Source of the DNA: JACKIC01 sp964392305
Lineage (GTDB): Bacteria; Planctomycetota; UBA1135; UBA2386
Direction of reading: 5' to 3'
NCBI GenBank assembly: GCA_964392305.1
Contig: CAYMPV010000004.1
Coordinates: 62,001 to 126,000 of the forward strand
DNA: 64,000 nt
Made by a program: the position numbers and the translations under genes. The notes beneath the pieces are model-generated. The model worked only from the letters and a program-made list of their open reading frames with translations. It searched no databases and was not told where the DNA came from. Each line of letters begins with the position of its first letter. Position 1 is the stretch's first letter. Positions 8,011 to 17,481 of this stretch are shown here, in pieces.

Positions 8011-10352
8011 TGCAGCCAGTCGTGACCCTTCCCGCGCCAACCTCGCATGCGACCGCCGCCGTTGCCGGCAACACCATGTGGTGGCAGGATCCCGCCGGCG
8101 AGCCTGCCGCCAGCGAGGCTCCGGGCGTGTTCGGCTGGCTCTACTCGTTCGGTACGCAGCCGGGCGTCGTCGAGGTGCTGCTGGCGGTGTTCGTGGTCGC
8201 GGCGCTGCTGCTCGCGTGGTGGCGGCTCGCGCGGCTGGTCCAGGGCGCACAGCGGCGCTCGGCGCTGCGCGACTACCTGCTCGGCGTCGAGCAGGCGCTG
8301 CAGGGGGATCACGAAGGGGCGCGAAAGCGCCTGTCGAGTGTGTTGGCCGAGGACCCCGAGAACCACTACGCGCGGTTGCTGCTCGGCAAGGTGTTGACCG
8401 AACTCGGCGAACCGGCGCAGGCGCACAAGCACCACCTGTATCTGCAGAAGGCGTTCGGCATCGACAGCGCCGAGAACGAACTGCTGCTGGCGCAGAGCCT
8501 GCTCGCGGCAGGGCAGGTGCACGAAGCTGCCGATGTCGCCGAACGGGCGCTGGCGAACCTGCCGGTGCGCGCCGACGCCTGGGAGTTCGTGTTCCGCACG
8601 CGGCTGCGCAGCAGTGACTTCGCGGCCGCGGCGCGCGCGGGACGGCGACTGCTGTCGATCGCCGGCGGGCCGAGCGCCCGGCCGCTGCTCGCGCGCGAGG
8701 TCGCTCGCGCAGCCGCCAACGCCGGGCTGCGTGCGCTCGACGCCGGTGACGTCGCCGGGGCACGCGCCGCGCTGCAGACCACCAAGGCGCTGGCGCCGCA
8801 GGCCGAGGGCGTGGCGCTGCTCAGCGCGAGGCTGCAGGCCGAGGAGAACGGCATCGACGGCGCCACCGCGCAATTGCTCGACGAAGGCGAACGCGACGCG
8901 CGCGCGCTGCCCCTGGTGCCCGTCGGCAAACGGCTGCTCGCGGTGCGCAGCGCGAACCAGGGCGACGGCGGCGGCGGCGGCGCGGCGCAACTGCTGATGA
9001 CCACGGGCTGGTACTGCGGCGCCTGCGGTCACGGCACCGAGCAACCCGGTGAGCGCTGCACGAGCTGCGGCGCGGAGGGCGTCATCAGGCAACGCGAACC
9101 CGAACTGGTCGCCGAGGTGAACTCGCCGATGCAGTGGATGGACGCGATCGACGAGAACGAGAGCCACGTGCGCCGCCTCGTGCAGGAGGCACTCGGCGAC
9201 GACCGCGCCGCCGCCGTGGCCGCCCGCAGCCGCCTGCTCCAGCTGCGCGAACGCGCCGTGCCCGAGCTGCTGCAGCGCGCCTGGAACGGCGATGACAAGG
9301 TGCGCCACGTCGCCATCGACCTGCTGCAGGCGATGGGGCCGCAGATCGCGCCGTCCCTGTTCGCGGCCAGCGACGCGCTCGAGCAGCAGCGGCTGCTGCC
9401 GATCGGCTCGCGTTCGCCGGCCGCCCTCGTCGGCCGCGTGGTGCAGGGTTTCGACCGCGAGGCGCTGCCGCACGTCGAGGCGCTGTTCGCCTCGGCGAGG
9501 CCCGAGCACCGCAAGATCCTGATCGACTTCTTCGTCGGCCTCGGCGACGCGGACGAGTTCCAGATCGTGCTCGAGCGGTTCCCGCCGGTCGAGATCCTGC
9601 ACCGCTTCAACAAGTGCGACGGCGCGGTGCTGCGGCGGTTCCTCGAGGCGGTGCCGCCCGGCCACTTCGTCGCCGAGGTGCTGCTGCTCGAACCGACGTT
9701 TCACCGCGAGGACGACGTGCTGCTGGCGATCCCCGCGGCGCAGCACCCCGAGGTGCTCGAACGCGTGCTGGTGCGGCGCGGCTGCAGCCGGTCCCTTGCG
9801 CGCAGCCTGATCGTGCGGCTCGGCGATGCGCAGCTCGGAGCCACCGCGGCGCGCATCCTCGCGGGCCACGGCGAAAACGCGCACGACCACCTGCTCGCCG
9901 CCTACACCGACCCCGAGACCGCGCCCGACGTGCGCACCCGGCTCGCCGAATTGCTGGCGCGGGGCGGCGTGAGCGCCGCGCGCCAGCTGTGCGCCGCATT
10001 CGGCCCGGAACCCGCCGTCATCGACGATCTCGTGCGGGCGGTGCTGGTGGCGATGGGGGACGCGGCGATCGCACCGCTGACCACGGCCTACGGCCAGACC
10101 GGCTGGCTCGAACGGCTCGCCGTCGGCCTGGTGCCGCGCCACAACAACCGCCGCGGCCAGATCGTGCGCGCCCTGCGGTCGATCGGCAGCAAGGCCGCGG
10201 TCGACGCGCTGCGACGGCTGCGCGAGGAGGAACGCGACCCGAACCTCAAGCTGCGGCTCGACCAGGCGCTGCACGACCTGGGTCAACGCGGCGCGGCCGC
10301 GGCCGATGACGACGGCGACGCACAGGAGGATGGCCATGGCCGGACCGGGTGA
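8010..10352 (+). CDS. Membrane-anchored TPR, zinc-ribbon and HEAT-repeat protein (LapB-like N-terminal layout)
   Basis: 780 residues. One membrane helix lies at about 52-72, followed by TPR-like helical repeats to about 310. A four-cysteine ribbon comes next (Cys336, Cys339, Cys350, Cys353, in WYCGACGHGTEQPGERCTSC), then HEAT-like repeats to the end. The first three parts, in this order, match LapB/YciM, the adaptor that controls LpxC turnover and lipopolysaccharide synthesis; the HEAT tail of about 400 residues is extra. LapB function is an inference from layout only. The start is uncertain: GTG at 8010, or GTG at 8022. The next gene overlaps its end by 17 bases, so the two are probably co-expressed. 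Confidence 0.75.
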   Translation: MQPVVTLPAPTSHATAAVAGNTMWWQDPAGEPAASEAPGVFGWLYSFGTQPGVVEVLLAVFVVAALLLAWWRLARLVQGAQRRSALRDYLLGVEQALQGDHEGARKRLSSVLAEDPENHYARLLLGKVLTELGEPAQAHKHHLYLQKAFGIDSAENELLLAQSLLAAGQVHEAADVAERALANLPVRADAWEFVFRTRLRSSDFAAAARAGRRLLSIAGGPSARPLLAREVARAAANAGLRALDAGDVAGARAALQTTKALAPQAEGVALLSARLQAEENGIDGATAQLLDEGERDARALPLVPVGKRLLAVRSANQGDGGGGGAAQLLMTTGWYCGACGHGTEQPGERCTSCGAEGVIRQREPELVAEVNSPMQWMDAIDENESHVRRLVQEALGDDRAAAVAARSRLLQLRERAVPELLQRAWNGDDKVRHVAIDLLQAMGPQIAPSLFAASDALEQQRLLPIGSRSPAALVGRVVQGFDREALPHVEALFASARPEHRKILIDFFVGLGDADEFQIVLERFPPVEILHRFNKCDGAVLRRFLEAVPPGHFVAEVLLLEPTFHREDDVLLAIPAAQHPEVLERVLVRRGCSRSLARSLIVRLGDAQLGATAARILAGHGENAHDHLLAAYTDPETAPDVRTRLAELLARGGVSAARQLCAAFGPEPAVIDDLVRAVLVAMGDAAIAPLTTAYGQTGWLERLAVGLVPRHNNRRGQIVRALRSIGSKAAVDALRRLREEERDPNLKLRLDQALHDLGQRGAAAADDDGDAQEDGHGRTG

Positions 10353-11598
10353 GTGGTTGCGCCGCGGCCTGTGGGCCCCGTTCCGCGCCATCCTGCCGAA
10401 GAGCCCGTGGCTGCGCGTCGCCCTGTTCGCGCTGCCCGTGCTGCTGCTGCTCGCGCTGTTCGGGCCGGCGGTCGACGTGCTGCTCAAGCTGCTCGACCTG
10501 GCGTTCCGCGTGCTGCAGCCGATGCTCGAGACCACCGTCGGACGCGTGCTGCTGCTGCTCGTCGCGTTCACGGCCGGAGGGCTGTTGGCGGTGTGGCTGT
10601 TGCGCGGTCGTGTCGACGAGATGCGCGGCGAGGCGGTGCTCGGCCGGCACCTGCTGGCCACGGCCCGGCTCGTCGGCCACGACAAGAAGAAGAGCCGCGA
10701 GACGTTCCTGAAGGTCGCCCGGTACCGCGGACCCGTTCCTGACCGCTATCGGCACGTGGTCCCCGACGCGACCCTCAAACTCGCGCGACTGGCGCTCGAG
10801 CGCGACCGCGTCGACGAGGCGCTGGGCTGGCTGGCGCGCGTCGTCGAGCCGGGCCTGCCCAAGGAGCTGCAGCGCTCGCTGCTGCAGCTGCGCTGCCGCG
10901 CGCTGCGCCGCCAGGGGCAGGTGCTGCCACAGACCCTGGGTGAAGAGGTGACCGCGGCGGTCAGACAGTTCCCCGACGACTACGTGCTGCTCGGTGAGCT
11001 GCGCGACCTGCACGCCAGCCAAGACGACCAGGAGTCTCTCGTCGCCGCGCAGGAGCGCGTGCTCAAAGCCGCGCCGCGCACCCAGAAGGCCGCGGAGCGG
11101 CAACGCCTGACCGAAGAACTCGTGCGCCTGGGCCAGCGGCAGCTGACCGACGCCGACGATTCCGCCTGCCGGCGCACGGTCAAACGGCTGCACCAGGTCG
11201 ACTCGGGCGGCAGCAGCAGCGGGCTGCTGCACGGCGATCTGCTGCGGCAGCAGGGCGACGTGCGCGGCGCCCTGCGCGCCTACGGGTCCACGCGCTCGCC
11301 AGCTGCCATCGACCGGATCGCTGCGCTACTCGACGCCCACCCCGCGGTGCTCGAGCCACGCGAACTGCTCGAGGCGTGCCCGATCCAGGGCACCATGCTG
11401 CTGGTCGCGCGCGAACTGGCGCGCGCTGGGGAGTCGGCCCGCGCCGAACGTGCCGCGCGCATGGCCGCAGAGACGCTGGGCCCGACGACCACGGTCTGCG
11501 CGGTGCTGGCCGAGGTGCTCGGTCTGCTCGGGCGGGCCGACCAGGCGCGATTGCTGCGTGAGCAGGCAATCGTGCGGCTGCTGTCGTCGCCGCGCTGA
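10336..11598 (+). CDS. Membrane protein with TPR-like C-terminal region
   Basis: 420 residues, not recognised by name. Two hydrophobic segments occur near the N-terminus (about 27-45 and 66-90), then a soluble helical region with TPR-like pairs. The start at 10336 is chosen because AGGAGG (10324-10329) lies 6 bases upstream; the ATGs at 10306 and 10330 fit the ribosome-binding site less well. It overlaps the preceding TPR/zinc-ribbon/HEAT gene by 17 bases, which suggests a shared transcript and possibly a shared membrane complex. Confidence 0.75.
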   Translation: MAGPGEWLRRGLWAPFRAILPKSPWLRVALFALPVLLLLALFGPAVDVLLKLLDLAFRVLQPMLETTVGRVLLLLVAFTAGGLLAVWLLRGRVDEMRGEAVLGRHLLATARLVGHDKKKSRETFLKVARYRGPVPDRYRHVVPDATLKLARLALERDRVDEALGWLARVVEPGLPKELQRSLLQLRCRALRRQGQVLPQTLGEEVTAAVRQFPDDYVLLGELRDLHASQDDQESLVAAQERVLKAAPRTQKAAERQRLTEELVRLGQRQLTDADDSACRRTVKRLHQVDSGGSSSGLLHGDLLRQQGDVRGALRAYGSTRSPAAIDRIAALLDAHPAVLEPRELLEACPIQGTMLLVARELARAGESARAERAARMAAETLGPTTTVCAVLAEVLGLLGRADQARLLREQAIVRLLSSPR

Positions 11599-11661
11599 GC
11601 GCCCGCGGACAGGGGCTGCGGATCCGGGTTGCGGATGTGGGGCCCGCGGGCCCGAGGATAC

Positions 11662-11746
11662 TGGTGCCGGAGGCGGGACTTGAACCCGCACGCCTTGCGG
11701 CGCGGGTTTTTGAAACCCGTGCGTCTGCCGATTCCGCCACTCCGGC
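11662..11746 (-). tRNA. tRNA-Leu (anticodon CAA)
   Basis: On the minus strand the acceptor stem GCCGGAG pairs with CTCCGGC. The anticodon arm is CGGGT-TTCAAAA-ACCCG, which places CAA in the anticodon (reads UUG). The class II variable arm is GCC-GCAA-GGC and the T arm is GCGGG-TTCAAGT-CCCGC. The discriminator is A and the 3' CCA is encoded (TGG at 11662-11664 on plus). All arms fold without mismatches. Confidence 0.96.
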
Positions 11747-11805
11747 CGAGCAGCGGGGGCACGCTAGAGCGGCGCAAGGCTCGAGTCAAGACACTGCGAT
11801 TCGAG

Positions 11806-12168
11806 TCAGGAAAGCGCGGCGAGGCGGTGACAGCCGGGGCCCGCGGCGACGATCACCCCGACCCGCTCACCGGCCTGTACCACGATGCTCGCGGCCGGCA
11901 GATCGACATCGAGCAACTCGACGAGCGCATGCAGCAGCGCTTCGGTGGTGACGGTGACGCGGGCGCCGCCCAGCCGCGCGAAGGCGAGGTCGAACAGATG
12001 CGACTCGAACGGCGCATCGCCTTCGCCCGAGGCGCGCACTTCGTCGCCGGCGCCAGCGCAGCACGGCTCGACGTTGCCGTGGCACACGGGGCACTGGCCG
12101 TGGCCGTGCACGTGCACGAGTTCGACGAACGCACCACACTGCGGACAGCGATCGGCGGCGTTCGTCAT
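11806..12168 (-). CDS. Small zinc-ribbon protein
   Basis: 120 residues starting MTNAADRCPQCG. Cysteine pairs at 8/11 and 26/29 form a zinc ribbon, with extra His and Cys nearby (HVHGHGQCPVCHGNVEPCC), so more than one metal could bind. The rest shows no known domain. The ATG at 12168 lies 5 bases after the stop of the Nfu-type gene, so the two are probably one operon; that placement suggests, but does not prove, a link to Fe-S or metal handling. The longer frame back to 12273 overlaps the upstream gene and is less likely. Confidence 0.7.
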   Translation of the reverse strand: MTNAADRCPQCGAFVELVHVHGHGQCPVCHGNVEPCCAGAGDEVRASGEGDAPFESHLFDLAFARLGGARVTVTTEALLHALVELLDVDLPAASIVVQAGERVGVIVAAGPGCHRLAALS

Positions 12169-12173
12169 GACGG

Positions 12174-12746
12174 TCAGGACATGGTGACGACGAGCTCCTC
12201 GTCGATCTCGCTCTGCAGCAGGTTCTGGATCGCCATCAACGTGCCCGCGGTCGAGCTCGGGCAGCTGCCACACGCGCCCTGGTAGCGGATGAACAGCGTC
12301 TTGCCTTCGAGGCCCATGACCTCGAGGCCGCCGCCATCGCCAGCCAGCGCCGGGCGCACGCGGTCGTCGAGCAGGCTGTTGATGCGCGACAGCACCGCGG
12401 GATCACCGCCCTTGGGCAGCCTGGCGAGCGGATCGTCGTCATCGGCCGTCGCCGACGCGCCGGCCGTGACGACTTCTTCGGGTTCATGGCTTTCGAGCAG
12501 GCGGGTGACCTGCTCGGAGACGGCGCGCCAGTCGGCGGCCGCGGTCATGCTCACGGTGACGAAGCTGTCGCAGAAGAACAACGTCTCGACGTCGGGGATC
12601 GCGAACAGGCCCTGCGCCAGCACGTCGCTGCGCGCATCCTCGGGCTTGCCGTAGGCCAGGGTCTGACCGGGCCTGGCCACCGGCCGGTCGAGCAGGAACT
12701 TGAAGGCGTTGGGATTCGGGGTCGGTTGGATGCTCGTGACCTTCAT
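12174..12746 (-). CDS. Nfu-type Fe-S cluster scaffold/carrier protein
   Basis: 190 residues with two domains. The N-terminal Nfu/NifU-N type domain begins IQPTPNPNAFKFLLD and covers roughly residues 5-90. The C-terminal NifU-type domain (about 115-185) carries the cluster-binding Cys159 and Cys162 in GACGSCPSST. The two are joined by an acidic linker. It binds a labile Fe-S cluster and passes it to target proteins. The ATG at 12746 is chosen because family members begin just before the PTPNPN motif; the frame is open back to 12821. Confidence 0.9.
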   Translation of the reverse strand: MKVTSIQPTPNPNAFKFLLDRPVARPGQTLAYGKPEDARSDVLAQGLFAIPDVETLFFCDSFVTVSMTAAADWRAVSEQVTRLLESHEPEEVVTAGASATADDDDPLARLPKGGDPAVLSRINSLLDDRVRPALAGDGGGLEVMGLEGKTLFIRYQGACGSCPSSTAGTLMAIQNLLQSEIDEELVVTMS

Positions 12747-12825
12747 GGGATCGCTGCGGGTCGTCAGTCGCTCGAGAAAGGAATGAGGGCTGGTTTTCGG
12801 CTGTTCGTGTTCGTTACGCAAGCGG

Positions 12826-15800
12826 CTACTTGAGCAGCTTGCTGCGTTCGTCGGTGGGACCGGTGGTCAGGAACACCGGCTTCCACAAGCCGCCGGCGCC
12901 AGCGTGGTCGACGACGCGCAGGACCAGGGTGTGCCGGCCCGGCTTCAGCCGCCGTCCGAGCTCGGCGACCTGGCGTTCGAGCCAGATCGTGCGCCTGGTC
13001 ACCGGATCGCCGAAAGCTCCCGCTGGCTCGCCGTCGAGCCACAGCTCGAAGCTGTCGTCGACCCCTTCGAACACGGCGCGCGCGTCCTGCTCTTGCCAAT
13101 CGGCCGGGATGTCGAAGTCGGCGCGGTACCACGCGACGCCGGTGTACTGGCGCAGGTCTTCGGCCTGGTTCTCCCAGTGCGAACCCGCGCGCAGATCGCG
13201 CCAGTCCGGTCCGGCGACGTCGGTCGTCGGCAGCTGCCAGCCGGCGTTGCGGCCTCGATCGTCGGCGTCGGTGCGAAAGCGCCACACCGGCAGGTCGATC
13301 TTCTTCTCCGTGAGCGTCCCGCGCAGCGCCGCCAACGTCGCGGCCGACAGCGCGTGTTCGGGTGCCGGTCCGTTGCGCAGGTGCCGCGCCAGTTCGTACT
13401 GCAGATGCATCGCCAGCGCGTTGGGCGCGGCCGTGTCGTCGAGACGCAACGTCGTCACGAGCAGCCGCCCAGCGCCGACGCGCGTGTCGAACGCATACAG
13501 GTGCAGGCGCGCCTCGGGGATGTCGTGGGTCTCCCAGAACGCCAGGATCGGATCGACTTCGTCGCGCAGCAGGTCCCACGGCATCACCCGTCCGGACTCG
13601 AGATCGAACGCGGCGAGTTCGAGCAGCGCCTGCCCCGGAATGCGCCGATGCAGCGGGTGCGGCGTCAGGAACGGTGCGCCCTTGAGGAACCACATGCCCT
13701 CGGCGCGCCAGGAGTCCTTGCGGTCGACGGCGCTCAGCACGACGCGCCCACCCTGCTCGAGTTCGTCGAGCAGCGCAATGGTCAGGTGATCGACGAACTT
13801 CACGGGCGGCGTCGTCACCGGGTAGTGGAGCACCGGCGCGCGCCACAGGTCCCAACTGTTGGTCGCCGCATGGCTGCCGGTCAGTTCGGCGTGCACCCGC
13901 ACGCGCTGCAGCCGCTCGGGAGCGCCCGCGAGCTCGAGCACGATCGGCGCGCTGACCGCGCCCGCGTCCACGCGCACCGGGACCTCCAACTTCTCTCCTT
14001 CGACGGAGTCGGTCCACAATCGCAACGTGCCTTGCAGCGGGCCGCTGCCGAAGTGGGAGATGCGCACCGGCACGCGGTTGTCGGCGAGCGCCCGGCCGTG
14101 CCACGGCAGGTCCAGGCACAGCATCGTGTCCCGATGCCATGCCCACTGCTCGGCAGACCACTTCAACTGGTCCTGCTCGTCGTAGAGGCCCATGCGGCAC
14201 TTTGGGATGTCGCGCGCGACCGAGACCACGTAGCCGGCTTCGGGAAGGCGTTGCCGCAGCTGTTCGATCTGGAACTTGCGGTTGGCGAGGCCGAAGTCGA
14301 GCGAGGTCGGCAACAACGAGCGCACGACCTGTTCGCCGAACCGCTGCGTGAGCCACGCCTCGGCCGCGACCTGCGAGTCGTAGCACGTCGGCCGCCACCA
14401 CCACCAGGGATTGTCTCCGGGATGCAGTCGCTGCCAGGCGGCGACGTCGAACCAGGTGTCCGCGGCGATGCACTCGCCGAGCAGCAGCGGCTTCTTGCCC
14501 TTCTCGGCGATGTGCTTCTCGAAGTCCGCGAGGCGGCCCGGAAACCACGAGTTGTTGCCGTAGGGGTGTTCGTCCCAGAAGTCCGTGATGCGTTGCCAGC
14601 CGATCCACGAACTGTCGTCGACGACCAGCGTGTTCGGCACCGCGGCCTTGCAGGCCTCGAACAGCGCCTTGACGACGTCGAGGTCAGCGCTGTGGCCGGT
14701 CTCGCAGGTGATGCTGCGGAAGGCGACCGACGCGTGGCTGCGATCGTGCACGAAGAACTCGCCGTACTCGGCGAGCAGTTCGTCCTTGTGCGCCTGGTCC
14801 ATCTGCGGGTGCCAGGTCGGGTACTCCTGCCACACCAGCATGCCGAGTTCGTCGCACAGGTCGTAGACGCAGCGCGGCGGCACCCACAGGCAGCACTTCA
14901 GGCAGTTGAAACCCATGCTGCGGAAGTCCGTGAGCTGCCGTCGCCAGAACGCGGGGTCGCTGGGGGGCGCGAGGTGCGGCGGCGAATAGCCCCAGTGCAA
15001 CACCCCACGCAGTTGCAGCGGCGCGCTGTTCCAGAGCACCTTGGTGCCGTCGGCGCGCAGATCCCGGAAGCCGACCCGGCGTTCGACGCGATCGACCTCG
15101 CGCGCACCGTCCCTCAGGGTGACGCGCACCGTGTAGAGATGCGGCGCCTCTGGTGACCATGGCTGCAGCCGCTGCATCGACAGCTGCCCCGCGAACGGCT
15201 GACCGGCCGCCAACTGCGCTTCGGCGCGGTTGCCGTGATCCACGCCCAACACTTCGATGCTCGCAGTGGCGCCGCCCGCGGCGAACGCCGGTACCGTGAA
15301 CGACAGTTCGAACGGCGCGTCGCCGAGCGGCACCGGTCGGTGGTGGCCGAACATCGTCAGCCCGAGCCGATCGATCACGGGCCCCGAGTCGAGGCACATC
15401 GTCACGCTCTGCCAGATGCCGCCGAAGTGGGGCTGCACGATCGGCAAGAAGCCCTGGGTGTTGTGGCCGACCTTCTCGTCGACGCGAACCTCGAGCACGT
15501 TCGGTCCCGGCTTGCGCAGGGCTTCGGTGACGTCGACGCGGAACGGCGTCCAGCCGCCCAGGTGGCTGCCGACCTCGATGCCGTTGCAGAACACGGTTGC
15601 GGCGGTGGCGACCGCGGCGAACTCGATGCGCACACGGCCAGCGTGGCCGTCGGGCACCGGCAGCTCGCGGCGGTACCAGGCCACGCCGTCGAAGTCGATA
15701 CCGAGCGAGGTCTCGAACGCAGCTGGCACCTGCACGGGCAACGCTGGTTCGACGGCCTTGCCGTCCTGGTCGCGACGCACCGACCACGTGCCGTCGAGGC

Positions 15801-15861
15801 TGACGCGTTCCTGCGCCGTGACGGCGATGGCGCAGCAGACGAAGACGGGGAGGAACTTCAC
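12826..15861 (-). CDS. Secreted glycoside hydrolase family 2 protein
   Basis: 1011 residues with a signal peptide (MKFLPVFVCCAIAVTA). It follows the GH2 order: sugar-binding jelly-roll domain, Ig-like domain, TIM barrel, then extra beta domains. Likely catalytic residues are Glu387 in SITCETGHS (acid/base position) and Glu463 in LLLGECIAAD (nucleophile position). The residue before Glu387 is Cys, where GH2 enzymes usually have Asn. Substrate is unknown; beta-galactoside, mannoside or glucuronide are all possible. The GTG start at 15861 overlaps the stop of the M32 peptidase gene as GTGA, so translation is probably coupled. The upstream frame extension is antisense-like and is left out. Confidence 0.85.
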   Translation of the reverse strand: MKFLPVFVCCAIAVTAQERVSLDGTWSVRRDQDGKAVEPALPVQVPAAFETSLGIDFDGVAWYRRELPVPDGHAGRVRIEFAAVATAATVFCNGIEVGSHLGGWTPFRVDVTEALRKPGPNVLEVRVDEKVGHNTQGFLPIVQPHFGGIWQSVTMCLDSGPVIDRLGLTMFGHHRPVPLGDAPFELSFTVPAFAAGGATASIEVLGVDHGNRAEAQLAAGQPFAGQLSMQRLQPWSPEAPHLYTVRVTLRDGAREVDRVERRVGFRDLRADGTKVLWNSAPLQLRGVLHWGYSPPHLAPPSDPAFWRRQLTDFRSMGFNCLKCCLWVPPRCVYDLCDELGMLVWQEYPTWHPQMDQAHKDELLAEYGEFFVHDRSHASVAFRSITCETGHSADLDVVKALFEACKAAVPNTLVVDDSSWIGWQRITDFWDEHPYGNNSWFPGRLADFEKHIAEKGKKPLLLGECIAADTWFDVAAWQRLHPGDNPWWWWRPTCYDSQVAAEAWLTQRFGEQVVRSLLPTSLDFGLANRKFQIEQLRQRLPEAGYVVSVARDIPKCRMGLYDEQDQLKWSAEQWAWHRDTMLCLDLPWHGRALADNRVPVRISHFGSGPLQGTLRLWTDSVEGEKLEVPVRVDAGAVSAPIVLELAGAPERLQRVRVHAELTGSHAATNSWDLWRAPVLHYPVTTPPVKFVDHLTIALLDELEQGGRVVLSAVDRKDSWRAEGMWFLKGAPFLTPHPLHRRIPGQALLELAAFDLESGRVMPWDLLRDEVDPILAFWETHDIPEARLHLYAFDTRVGAGRLLVTTLRLDDTAAPNALAMHLQYELARHLRNGPAPEHALSAATLAALRGTLTEKKIDLPVWRFRTDADDRGRNAGWQLPTTDVAGPDWRDLRAGSHWENQAEDLRQYTGVAWYRADFDIPADWQEQDARAVFEGVDDSFELWLDGEPAGAFGDPVTRRTIWLERQVAELGRRLKPGRHTLVLRVVDHAGAGGLWKPVFLTTGPTDERSKLLK

Positions 15862-17357
15862 AGTCCGTAGACCTCGCTGAGTTTGGTGTCGAGATGGCCC
15901 AGGAACGGTTCGCTGGACAGGGCCGAGCCGGTGACGCGCCGGCACAGCTCGGCGGGCTCGTGGCGACGACCGTGGCAGTGCACCTCGCGTCGCAGCCACT
16001 CACGCAGGGTCGCGAACTCGCCGCGCCGCAGCAGGTCCGGCAGGCCGCCGAGCGCCCGATCCGCGGCTGCGGCGAACTGCGCCGCATAGAGGTTGCCGAG
16101 CGTGTAGGTCGGAAAGTAGCCGAACAGGCCACACGACCAGTGCACGTCCTGCAGGCAGCCGCGGCGATCGTCGGGCACCTGCAGGCCCAGGTATTCCTGG
16201 TAGAGCGCGTTCCACTGCGTCGGCAGCTCGGCAATGGGCAGTTCGCCGGCGATCATCGCGCGCTCGAGCACGAAGCGCACCATGACGTGCAGGTCGTAGG
16301 TGGCCTCGTCGGCTTCGACGCGGATCAGGCTCGGCGACACGACGTTGGCGGCGCGGAAGATCGAGGCGGCGTCGCGCCCGTCACACGCGCTGCCCAGGTG
16401 CTGTTGCGCGACCGGCCAGCACCATTGCCAGAACGCGGCGGAGCGACCGACGTGATTCTCCCACAGGCGGCTCTGGCTCTCGTGGATGCCGAGTGACACC
16501 GCTTCGCCGAGCGGCGATCCCAGGTGCTGCTCGTCGAGTCCCTGCTCGTAGAGTCCGTGGCCACCTTCGTGCATGGTCGAGCCCAGGGCGTCGAGCACGT
16601 TGTCTTCGTGGAAGCGTGTCGTCAGGCGCACGTCGCCACCGGTGCCGGTGCAGAACGGATGGGCGCTGCGATCGATGCGGCCGCGCTGCGGGTCGAAGCC
16701 CATCGCGGTGACCACGGCGCGCACGAACGACTCCTGGCGGCTCTCGTCGATCGGCGTGCGCAGGAACGAGTCGTCGGGTCGGTTGCCGCCCAGTAGCCGC
16801 TCGCGCAGCGCGACCAGGCGTTGCCGCAGTGGCGCGAACAACGTCTGCAGGTCGGCCGCATTCATGCCGGGTTCGTAGAGGTCGGCCAGCGCGTCCCAGC
16901 GCGATTGGTCGGAACGCCGCAGGCAGTCGGCTTTCTGCTGTTGCAGCCCGACCATGCGTTCGAGCCACGGCCGGAAGCGCGCGAAGTTCGATCGCGCCCG
17001 GGCCGCTGCCCACTCCTGTTGCGCACGGCTCTCCGTCGCCGCGAGTTCGGCGACCAGCGCGCCGGGCAACCGGGTGGCGCGATCGTGGTCGCGCCGCAGG
17101 CCTCGCACGTTGGCGGCCCGGTCGGGATCCGCCATCACCTCGCGGTCGGCTTCGCAGGCGGCGAGCCACTCGGCGACCCGGGCGTCGGTGACGCGTTCGT
17201 GCTGCAGCCGGGCCAACAGCGACAACTGCTCCGCACGCACCTCGCCGGCGCCCTTGGGCATGTAGGTCTCCTGGTCCCAGCCGAGCAGTGCCGAGGTGGA
17301 GCCGAGCAGGAAGACTTCCCGGTGGTGCGCGAGCAGTTGGTCGTAGGCCGCGGGCAT
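15858..17357 (-). CDS. M32-family metallocarboxypeptidase (Taq type)
   Basis: Zinc carboxypeptidase that removes C-terminal residues from peptides, cytoplasmic (no signal peptide). 499 residues, the typical family length. The active site is clear: HEGGH (His263, Glu264, His267) followed by the third ligand Glu293 in IHESQSRLWEN. Other family segments are LGWDQETYMP near the N-terminus and RLTTRF before the zinc motif. It is first in a two-gene unit with the GH2 gene, which starts inside its stop codon. Confidence 0.94.
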   Translation of the reverse strand: MPAAYDQLLAHHREVFLLGSTSALLGWDQETYMPKGAGEVRAEQLSLLARLQHERVTDARVAEWLAACEADREVMADPDRAANVRGLRRDHDRATRLPGALVAELAATESRAQQEWAAARARSNFARFRPWLERMVGLQQQKADCLRRSDQSRWDALADLYEPGMNAADLQTLFAPLRQRLVALRERLLGGNRPDDSFLRTPIDESRQESFVRAVVTAMGFDPQRGRIDRSAHPFCTGTGGDVRLTTRFHEDNVLDALGSTMHEGGHGLYEQGLDEQHLGSPLGEAVSLGIHESQSRLWENHVGRSAAFWQWCWPVAQQHLGSACDGRDAASIFRAANVVSPSLIRVEADEATYDLHVMVRFVLERAMIAGELPIAELPTQWNALYQEYLGLQVPDDRRGCLQDVHWSCGLFGYFPTYTLGNLYAAQFAAAADRALGGLPDLLRRGEFATLREWLRREVHCHGRRHEPAELCRRVTGSALSSEPFLGHLDTKLSEVYGL

Positions 17358-17466
17358 CCGCGCAGACTAGCCGCACGCATGTCCGGATCCCCGTGCCAAG
17401 GGAGGCCCGCGGCGGGCGTGCGCGGGATCACCGACGCGCCCCCCTGGCGGCTGCGGCAGCGTGGGC

Positions 17467-17472
17467 TACACT
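17467..17472 (+). promoter_or_regulatory. Possible -10 element upstream of the HtrA-like gene
   Basis: TACACT lies 9 bases before the ATG at 17482, in the octamer CTACACTC. The same octamer occurs upstream of the lipoprotein gene at 30095. No matching -35 hexamer is evident, so this is tentative; if used, the transcript would have almost no leader. Confidence 0.3.
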
Positions 17473-17481
17473 CTGCGCCGC

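Noticed and set aside
6846..10685. 1279-codon minus-strand open frame opposite ddl and the TPR/zinc-ribbon/HEAT gene
   Set aside because: Arginine/glutamine/histidine-rich composition with no domain, fully opposite two well-supported genes. Such antisense frames are common in GC-rich DNA.
12904..15156. 750-codon plus-strand frame opposite the GH2 gene
   Set aside because: Antisense of a clear glycoside hydrolase; no family features.
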